A stretch of DNA of 11,021 bases from Candidatus Brevefilum sp. (lineage in GTDB: Bacteria > Chloroflexota > Anaerolineae > Anaerolineales > Anaerolineaceae). The notes beneath the pieces were generated by a model. It was not told where the DNA came from, ran no database searches, and worked only from the letters and a program-made list of their open reading frames with translations. Numbering within the stretch: position 1 is the stretch's first letter; every line of letters begins with the position of its first letter. Position numbers and translations under genes: made by a program. Shown one piece after another: positions 6,730 to 11,021 of this stretch. The stretch is taken from contig SKPR01000210.1 of the NCBI GenBank assembly GCA_007119455.1, positions 1 to 11,021 of the forward strand. The letters are read 5' to 3'.

Positions 6730-6766
6730 GATCGTCCTAAAAGTACATATTATTAGAAATCTTGAA

Positions 6767-8242
6767 TTAGAAATTAACCTCAGGCCAGCGGGTGTGCCAT
6801 GCGGATTCAAGCTGGTAGGCGTGCCCAACCCGGAAGAGCAGGTCTTCTGAGAAGTTTGGCCCCATCAATTGCATGCCAACCGGTAACCCATTTTTATCAT
6901 ACCCCACCGGTAAGGCCAGCGCCGGGATACCAGCCAGGTTAGCAGGCAGGGTGAAGATATCCTGCAGGTACATGGCCAGGGGGTCATCGGTATGCTCACC
7001 GAATTTAAACGCCGTCGTGGGTGTCACTGGTGCCGCGATGAGATCGACCTGTTCAAAGGCCTGATCGAAATCGCGCTTGATCAGGGTGCGCACTTTCTGG
7101 GCTTTGCCGTAATAAGCTTCATAATAGCCGGCTGAAAGGGCATAGGTGCCCAGCATGATCCTGCGCTTGACTTCCGGTCCGAATTTGCGACCCCGTGTTT
7201 GGGTGAACATCTCCCAGATGCCCGATTCGCCCCCCATGCGAGGCCCAAATCGCACCCCATCATATCGAGCCAGGTTGGCAGATGCTTCAGCTGGCGCAAT
7301 CAGGTAATAGACCGGCAGGGCGTATTCGGTATGGGGCAGCCGGATGGGGATGGTGACCGCGCCCAGGGCTTCCATCTGGATGATGGCAGCACGCACAGCG
7401 CTTTCAACCTCTGGCTGGATGCCCTCAATAAAATATTCTTCAGGAACACCGATTTGCAATCCTGAGAGATCAGGAGAACCTGGTAGCGCATATTCCGGTA
7501 CAGCCACCTGCCTGCTGGTGGCATCGAGGGGATCATAACCTGCCATATGCTGGAACACCATGGCAACATCCGCCACGCTGCGGGCGATCACACCTACGGT
7601 GTCGAGGGAAGACCCGTAAGCGACCAGGCCGTAGCGGGAAGTTCGCCCATAGGTGGGTTTGATGCCGGTCACACCGCAAAACGCGCAGGGCTGACGCACG
7701 CTGCCACCTGTATCGGTCGCCATGGCAAATGGAACCAGGCGGGCTGCCACGGCAGCGGCACTGCCCCCGCTTGAGCCGCCGGGGACGTGCGCCAGATTCC
7801 ACGGGTTTCGGGTGGGACCGTAAGCCGAGTTTTCGGTTGAAGAGCCCATGGCAAATTCATCGGTATTGGTTTTCCCCAGGGGGATGGCACCTGCATCGAT
7901 CAACCGCTGGACAGCGGTGGCTGTAAAGGGCGGGCTGAAATTTTCCAGTATTCTTGAACCACTGGTGCAGCGCATCCCTGCCAGGCTCAGCACATCTTTA
8001 ACAGCCAGAGGTATCCCGATTAGCCCTGGTGGGTTGGACACAATGCCTTGCAATTGACCATCTGCTGCATCTGCATCAGCAAGGGCCAGTTCTGGCGATC
8101 GGCGGGTGATAAACGTATGTAAGCTTGGTTCAAGCTCTTCAATTCGCTTAAGGTGGGCTTGAACCAGTTCACGGCTGGTGCAATCACCGGTAAGCAGCAT
8201 ACGGTGGGTTTCAGCCAGGGAGAGTTTGGTCAAATCGGTCAT
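6767..8242 (-). CDS. gatA: Asp-tRNA(Asn)/Glu-tRNA(Gln) amidotransferase subunit A
   Basis: GatA is the glutaminase subunit: it hydrolyses glutamine (or asparagine) and channels the ammonia to GatB. The 491-aa protein carries the full amidase signature. By spacing against the S. aureus enzyme, the Ser-cisSer-Lys triad is Lys82 (in LAVKD), Ser157 (in GGSSGGS) and Ser181 (in DTGGSVRQP). NTDEFAMGSSTENSAYGPTRNPW (127-149) and GIKPTYGRTSRYG (193-205) are further family blocks. The ATG at 8242 lies one base after the gatC TGA, giving translational coupling. An upstream in-frame start at 8281 would overlap gatC by 38 nt and add a non-homologous leader, so I reject it. In an uninterrupted operon the next gene would be the sugar nucleotidyltransferase; here the restriction-modification pair intervenes, 37 nt downstream. 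Confidence 0.97.
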   Translation of the reverse strand: MTDLTKLSLAETHRMLLTGDCTSRELVQAHLKRIEELEPSLHTFITRRSPELALADADAADGQLQGIVSNPPGLIGIPLAVKDVLSLAGMRCTSGSRILENFSPPFTATAVQRLIDAGAIPLGKTNTDEFAMGSSTENSAYGPTRNPWNLAHVPGGSSGGSAAAVAARLVPFAMATDTGGSVRQPCAFCGVTGIKPTYGRTSRYGLVAYGSSLDTVGVIARSVADVAMVFQHMAGYDPLDATSRQVAVPEYALPGSPDLSGLQIGVPEEYFIEGIQPEVESAVRAAIIQMEALGAVTIPIRLPHTEYALPVYYLIAPAEASANLARYDGVRFGPRMGGESGIWEMFTQTRGRKFGPEVKRRIMLGTYALSAGYYEAYYGKAQKVRTLIKRDFDQAFEQVDLIAAPVTPTTAFKFGEHTDDPLAMYLQDIFTLPANLAGIPALALPVGYDKNGLPVGMQLMGPNFSEDLLFRVGHAYQLESAWHTRWPEVNF

Positions 8243-8243
8243 G

Positions 8244-8534
8244 TCAATTGCCCAGCACTGGCGGGACTTTGAACTGACCATCCCGGGTTTCAGGGGCGTT
8301 CTTGAGTAAATCGTCCCGGCTCAACCCCGGGCGGGGTTCGTCTTCCCGTAAAGATTGCGACTCAATGAGCACACTGGCGGTGGGGAGGATGTGGGTTGTG
8401 TCGATATCATCCAGGCGAGCGGCATAGTCCAGGATCTCAGAGAGCTGTTCAGCGTAAAGCTGTTTCTCTTCCTCGGTCAGGTCAAGTCGGGCCAGCCAGG
8501 CAATGTGTTCAACTTCTTTAATAGATAGTTTCAT
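8244..8534 (-). CDS. gatC: Asp-tRNA(Asn)/Glu-tRNA(Gln) amidotransferase subunit C
   Basis: This 96-aa protein matches GatC, the small subunit that wraps between GatA and GatB and stabilises the heterotrimer. The N-terminal helical segment (VEHIAWLARLDLTEEEKQ, 8-25) is the family hallmark, followed by EQLSEILDYAARLDDIDTT. The typical C-terminal stretch is REDEPRPGLSRDDLLKNAPE-like and ends FKVPPVL. It is the first gene of the cluster. No Shine-Dalgarno lies in the 20 nt before the ATG, and the -10 box sits only 7 nt upstream, pointing to leaderless initiation. The stop codon is one base from the gatA ATG. Confidence 0.96.
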   Translation of the reverse strand: MKLSIKEVEHIAWLARLDLTEEEKQLYAEQLSEILDYAARLDDIDTTHILPTASVLIESQSLREDEPRPGLSRDDLLKNAPETRDGQFKVPPVLGN

Positions 8535-8541
8535 GCCGCTA

Positions 8542-8547
8542 ATTATA
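8542..8547 (-). promoter_or_regulatory. -10 box of the gat operon promoter
   Basis: A perfect TATAAT on the minus strand ends 7 nt before the gatC ATG. No good -35 hexamer is found 16-19 nt upstream (the best candidates are CCCAAA or TTCCCA), so it may depend on an activator, an UP-like element or a different -35. The predicted start falls on or next to the gatC start codon. Confidence 0.55.
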
Positions 8548-8687
8548 ATATGGTGAGTGGTTGATTTGGGAACAGTTGATGAATTGATCAGGCAAGGAGG
8601 TCATCAGAGAGAATGGTGAATCAAAAATTGTGAATTATTAGTCGTGTGACGTCCTGGAATATCTTTGGTACAGGGCCAAGCTAAAAA

Positions 8688-8716
8688 TTGACGAGTTCAC
8701 GAGAGAAGCATATATC
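8688..8716 (+). promoter_or_regulatory. Possible distal promoter (P1) of the DUF4256 gene
   Basis: TTGACG (8688-8693) and TATATC (8711-8716) are 17 nt apart on the plus strand. The -10 matches only 4 of 6 positions. A transcript from here would carry a leader of about 57 nt, which lacks a well-spaced Shine-Dalgarno. Confidence 0.3.
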
Positions 8717-8744
8717 TACGAGATTTGTCTTTTGTTGACGCAGG

Positions 8745-8773
8745 TTGACAGGTGTATTTTGCAGGGATAGTAT
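8745..8773 (+). promoter_or_regulatory. Proximal promoter (P2) of the DUF4256 gene, predicted leaderless
   Basis: A perfect TTGACA (8745-8750), a 17-nt spacer and TAGTAT (8768-8773; 4 of 6 matches) are followed by six bases (AAAAAT) and the ATG at 8780. The geometry is identical to that of the transglutaminase promoter. An AGGGA lies inside the spacer 12 nt from ATG, too far for a good Shine-Dalgarno and upstream of the predicted transcription start. Confidence 0.6.
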
Positions 8774-8779
8774 AAAAAT

Positions 8780-9355
8780 ATGGAAAACAAACCCGTTATT
8801 CAAAAAGCATTGACAATGGAACAGCAGAAAGAGCTGCTTGATAAATTAAGAGCTCGATTTGAGCAGAATTCCAACCGACATCAGGGTCTTGGATGGGCGG
8901 ATGTGCAAACCAGGCTGGAAGCCAATCCAGAAAAAATGTGGTCACTCAATGAGATGGAAAGAACCGGCGGCGAACCGGATGTTGTTGGTTACGATAATGA
9001 AACAGGCGCATACATTTTTAATGATTGTGCGGCGGAAAGTCCGGAAGGTCGCAGAAGCCTGTGTTACGACCGTAAAGGGTGGGAATCGCGAAAAGCCAAT
9101 AAACCAGAAGGAAATGCGGTTGATCTGGCGGCTGAGATGGGTATTGAACTCCTGACAGAAGAACAATATTATGATTTGCAAACACTTGGCGAATTTGACA
9201 CGAAAACATCAAGCTGGGTTAAAACCCCACCTGCTGTTCGAAAGCTTGGCGGGGCACTTTTTGGTGACCGCCGGTACGGAAGGGTCTTTACCTATCATAA
9301 TGGTGCACCATCCTATTTTGCTGCCAGGGGTTTCCGTGGGACACTGCGGGTCTAA
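8780..9355 (+). CDS. DUF4256 family protein, function unknown
   Basis: This 191-aa soluble protein matches the DUF4256 family (PF14066) along its length. Recognisable family blocks are WSLNEMERTGGEPDVVG (54-70), the FNDCAAESPEGRRSLCYDR segment (80-98), MGIELLTEEQYYDLQ (124-138), GEFDTKTSSWVKTP (141-154), and the C-terminal DRRYGRVF / AARGFRGTLRV. No biochemical role is established for the family to my knowledge. Conserved Glu, Asp, Arg and Cys residues suggest an enzyme, but this is inference. ATG at 8780 is used because an in-frame TAG lies four codons upstream; Met13 is an alternative start. It is the only plus-strand gene, convergent with the ABC operon, and about 42-50% GC in counted lines, lower than gatA. 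It could be a separate acquisition. Confidence 0.88.
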   Translation: MENKPVIQKALTMEQQKELLDKLRARFEQNSNRHQGLGWADVQTRLEANPEKMWSLNEMERTGGEPDVVGYDNETGAYIFNDCAAESPEGRRSLCYDRKGWESRKANKPEGNAVDLAAEMGIELLTEEQYYDLQTLGEFDTKTSSWVKTPPAVRKLGGALFGDRRYGRVFTYHNGAPSYFAARGFRGTLRV

Positions 9356-9407
9356 GGCCTTGAGTTTTGGCTGATCATTAATCGTCAGCTCTAACCGTAT
9401 TTATTAA

Positions 9408-9438
9408 AAACCACTAGGTATTCATCACGAAGTGGTTT
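9408..9438. terminator. Stem-loop terminator between convergent genes
   Basis: AAACCACT (9408-9415) pairs perfectly with AGTGGTTT (9431-9438) around a 15-nt loop. Read on the minus strand, the stem is followed by TTTAATAAAT, a reasonable U-rich tail, so it most likely ends the ABC operon, 32 nt after its stop codon. Read on the plus strand, the following ATCTCTTCTTTC is pyrimidine-rich but not a T-run, so plus-strand activity for the DUF4256 gene is less certain. Confidence 0.6.
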
Positions 9439-9469
9439 ATCTCTTCTTTCTACCTGGTGCCGAGGGGGT

Positions 9470-10240
9470 TCAGGATTGGTAGGTTTCGGCATCCCTGAGT
9501 TGATCTCTTAAGGTATGCGTCAGTTCTCTAAATGTTTCTGTGTAATGCATATCCGGTGTGCGGGGCCTGGGAAGGGTAACCTGCAGGTCAAGAACAATGC
9601 TGCCCGGCCGGGGTGAGAGCACCAGTACCCGGTCTGAGAGGTAAATCGCTTCGGGGATGGAGTGGGTGACCATCAGCACCGTCTTACGGCGAGCCTGCCA
9701 GATTTGGAGCAATTCGTCGCCCATGCGTTCCCGCGTAAGCGCGTCCAGCGCGCCAAAGGGTTCATCCAGGAGGAGGATGTCCGGATCCTGCATCAGTGAC
9801 CGGGCGATGGCCACCCGCTGTGCCATGCCACCGGAGAGGTCGCGCGGGTATGCCCCTTCAAACCCTTCCAGACCGACCAGTTGAATCAATTCCCGAGCTC
9901 GTTCACGGATTTCATCACGTGAAACGCTGTCCAGTTCGAGCGGCAGGCTGACGTTTTCCATCACCCGTCGCCAGGGCATGAGATTGGCGTTCTGGAAAAC
10001 CATGCCGATCCGCGGGTGATCTTTATTGTAGCGACATCTGCCTTTGGTGGGTGGTACGATCCCGGCTATCACCCTTAACAGGGTGCTCTTGCCACAGCCT
10101 GATGGTCCGATTAAGGTTACGAACCCATTTGGTTGCAGAGAAAAACTGAGGTTGCACAAGGCTCGCACAACGCCGCTGGCATCGCTAAAAACAACTTCCA
10201 GGTCTTCAACCCGTAAGGCAGGTTCAGGGGAGGAGGTCAT
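9470..10240 (-). CDS. ABC transporter ATP-binding protein (SsuB/TauB/ThiZ type)
   Basis: The 256-aa protein is the nucleotide-binding subunit of an importer; it hydrolyses ATP at the inner face of the membrane to drive uptake. All motifs are intact: Walker A GPSGCGKST (45-53), Q-loop Gln83 in VFQNANLMPW, signature LSGGMAQR (135-142), Walker B ILLLDEP with catalytic Glu160, D-loop GALD (163-166), and switch His193. The LMPWRRVMENV segment is typical of the nitrate/sulfonate/taurine/thiamine-precursor subfamily. The ATG at 10240 overlaps the substrate-binding gene by 17 nt, with GGAGG 12 nt upstream. An in-frame start at 10273 would deepen the overlap to 50 nt and add residues unlike the family. 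It is the last gene of the operon. A permease must lie elsewhere, probably to the right of the window. Confidence 0.93.
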   Translation of the reverse strand: MTSSPEPALRVEDLEVVFSDASGVVRALCNLSFSLQPNGFVTLIGPSGCGKSTLLRVIAGIVPPTKGRCRYNKDHPRIGMVFQNANLMPWRRVMENVSLPLELDSVSRDEIRERARELIQLVGLEGFEGAYPRDLSGGMAQRVAIARSLMQDPDILLLDEPFGALDALTRERMGDELLQIWQARRKTVLMVTHSIPEAIYLSDRVLVLSPRPGSIVLDLQVTLPRPRTPDMHYTETFRELTHTLRDQLRDAETYQS

Positions 10241-11021
10241 TCGTAAAGGCACCCTCCAGGTCTTGAATTTCACTGATCAGACCCATATCCATGAGGACCT
10301 GCTGCATATTGGCCCATCCTGATGGGTCGCTATAGCCGATGCGATCGGTTCGCCAGAGCTTGATTGATTCAACCAGAACTTCACGTTGCACCGATGTCTC
10401 ATACGGTTCCAGGTTTTCAACATAGTTTCTGCTGATTTCATAGGCTTCTCGCGGGTCTTCGATGGTATCTTCAATACCCTTTAACAGCGCCTCGATGAAG
10501 GCTGAAACCATCTCAGGGTTTTCACGAATGGCTGCTTCATTGGTTACCAGGCCATTTGACACCAGCTGCATATAATCCGCCACACGCAGGACGTCAACCG
10601 GATGGCCTTTAGAGCGCAATACAACCGGTTCGTTGGCCAGGTAGATCACGCCGGCCTCAACCTGTCGTGTCACCAATGCCTCGACCTGGTTGAAGCCAAT
10701 CGACAACATGGTCACATCGTCTTCTGTCAGACCACCGGCGTTGAGCAGGGCGATGAAGCCAATATAGCTGGCGCCGAACAAACCGGGAATCCCAACCGTT
10801 GCACCAGCCAAATCTTCGGGACTTTGGATACCAGCCCCACTGAATGAAACCACACCAACCGGATATTCCTGAAACCAGGCAGCAACATAGGTGACTGGCA
10901 GTCCCTGCTCACGGGCCAGCAGGATTTGCTCACCACTGGCGATAGCAAAGGTCTGGTCGCCGGCGCCAACCAGGGCCACCGCATCTGCTTCATTACCGTA
11001 TTCCAGTTCGACGGCAAAGCC
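10224..11021 (-). CDS. NMT1/THI5-like ABC substrate-binding protein, N-terminus outside window
   Basis: The frame is open to the window edge and 265 C-terminal residues are visible; the start codon and any lipoprotein signal are missing. The GNEADAVALVGAGDQTFAIASGEQILLAREQGLPV region, the AAWFQEYPVGVVSF strand, SPEDLAGATVGIPGLFGASY, and EAGVIYLANEPVVL follow the two-lobed periplasmic-binding fold of the SsuA/ThiY/TauA (NMT1/THI5) group. The C-terminal helical part includes NPEMVSAFIEALLKGIEDT. The ligand cannot be fixed: thiamine-pyrimidine precursors, riboflavin (RibY-like) and alkanesulfonates are all possible. Its stop codon overlaps the ATPase gene, so the two proteins are co-expressed as parts of one importer. 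The GTG at 10979 that could open a shorter frame lies inside the conserved fold and is not the true start. Confidence 0.88.
   Translation of the reverse strand, partial: GFAVELEYGNEADAVALVGAGDQTFAIASGEQILLAREQGLPVTYVAAWFQEYPVGVVSFSGAGIQSPEDLAGATVGIPGLFGASYIGFIALLNAGGLTEDDVTMLSIGFNQVEALVTRQVEAGVIYLANEPVVLRSKGHPVDVLRVADYMQLVSNGLVTNEAAIRENPEMVSAFIEALLKGIEDTIEDPREAYEISRNYVENLEPYETSVQREVLVESIKLWRTDRIGYSDPSGWANMQQVLMDMGLISEIQDLEGAFTNDLLP

Larger units (their letters stand above)
5220..6766 (-). other. AT-rich restriction-modification island inside the gat operon
   Basis: The methyltransferase-endonuclease pair fills the space between the gatA stop (6767) and the sugar nucleotidyltransferase. Hand-counted 60-base lines give 15/60 GC (6241-6300) and 18/60 (5581-5640), against about 43/60 in the gatA line at 7741. 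The shift coincides with the ends of the neighbouring genes. No transposase, integrase, terminal inverted repeat or convincing target duplication is visible at either edge (only a shared ATTATT). The junctions keep the reading direction and ribosome-binding signals, so expression probably rides on the gat transcript. A weak -10-like TAATAT before the methyltransferase is possible. Confidence 0.75.
8535..8779. other. Divergent intergenic region between gatC and the DUF4256 gene
   Basis: The 245-bp region holds the gatC -10 box at its left end and tandem plus-strand promoters at its right end. Between them (about 8560-8680) I see only mixed AT-rich sequence. It includes AAGGAGG near 8594 with a six-codon frame starting 12 nt later, too short and badly spaced to call a gene, and a GACGTC palindrome near 8648. 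No RNA gene or riboswitch was recognised. Confidence 0.6.

Noticed and set aside
5190..6770. Target-site duplication or terminal inverted repeats around the restriction-modification pair
   Set aside because: Only a 6-base ATTATT is shared between the two edges in AT-rich sequence, which is expected by chance. No inverted repeats or recombinase gene were seen.
6730..6828. Longer N-terminus for the methyltransferase starting at 6828
   Set aside because: It would overlap the 3' end of gatA and has no Shine-Dalgarno. The ATG at 6729 has AGGA at 5 nt and begins where family similarity begins.
8594..8633. Possible leader peptide (AAGGAGG followed by a six-codon ATG frame) in the gatC-DUF4256 gap
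   Set aside because: The spacing of 12 nt is poor, the peptide has no regulatory codon run, and no attenuator hairpin follows it.
1..11021. CRISPR arrays, tRNA or rRNA genes, insertion sequences, T-box leaders
   Set aside because: No regularly spaced repeats, cloverleaf sequences, transposase motifs or T-box consensus were recognised on either strand by eye.

Overview
This window looks like a chromosomal stretch from a free-living bacterium, most plausibly a member of the Chloroflexota (Anaerolineae-like). That assignment is an inference from the gene mix: a TgpA-like membrane transglutaminase, a glutamyl-amidotransferase operon carrying a sugar nucleotidyltransferase and an aminotransferase, and an NMT1/THI5-type ABC importer. 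No rRNA or tRNA gene is present to settle it. Eleven protein genes are supported. Ten lie on the minus strand and one (8780-9355) on the plus strand.

Layout, right to left in the direction of minus-strand transcription. (1) 9470-11021: the end of an ABC-importer operon, with a substrate-binding protein cut by the window edge and a SsuB/TauB/ThiZ-type ATPase overlapping it by 17 nt. A stem-loop at 9408-9438 closes the operon. (2) 8780-9355: a lone, convergent DUF4256-family gene with its own promoter. (3) 1190-8534: a long co-directional cluster gatC-gatA-[DNA methyltransferase-restriction endonuclease]-sugar nucleotidyltransferase-small unknown protein-aminotransferase-gatB. Gaps are mostly -17 to +37 nt; the exception is 104 nt before gatB, which contains two stem-loops. 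gatC, gatA and gatB together make the Asp-tRNA(Asn)/Glu-tRNA(Gln) amidotransferase. (4) 1-1111: the N-terminal 370 residues of a membrane transglutaminase-like protein with its own strong promoter.

The most notable accessory element is a type II restriction-modification pair at 5220-6729, placed inside the gat operon. The endonuclease is clearly of the BstYI/BglII family, with the D-x8-E-x-Q active site and several matches to BstYI as I remember it. This predicts a GATC-core target such as RGATCY. The pair is much more AT-rich (about 25-35% GC in lines counted by hand) than gatA beside it (up to about 70% in one counted line), which suggests horizontal acquisition. It keeps the operon's strand and tight spacing.

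The second pattern is in initiation. Three genes that begin transcription units (gatC, the DUF4256 gene, the transglutaminase gene) each have a -10 hexamer ending only 6-7 nt before ATG and no well-placed Shine-Dalgarno. This implies leaderless mRNAs. Several genes inside the operon (methyltransferase, endonuclease, nucleotidyltransferase, aminotransferase) have ordinary Shine-Dalgarno sequences.
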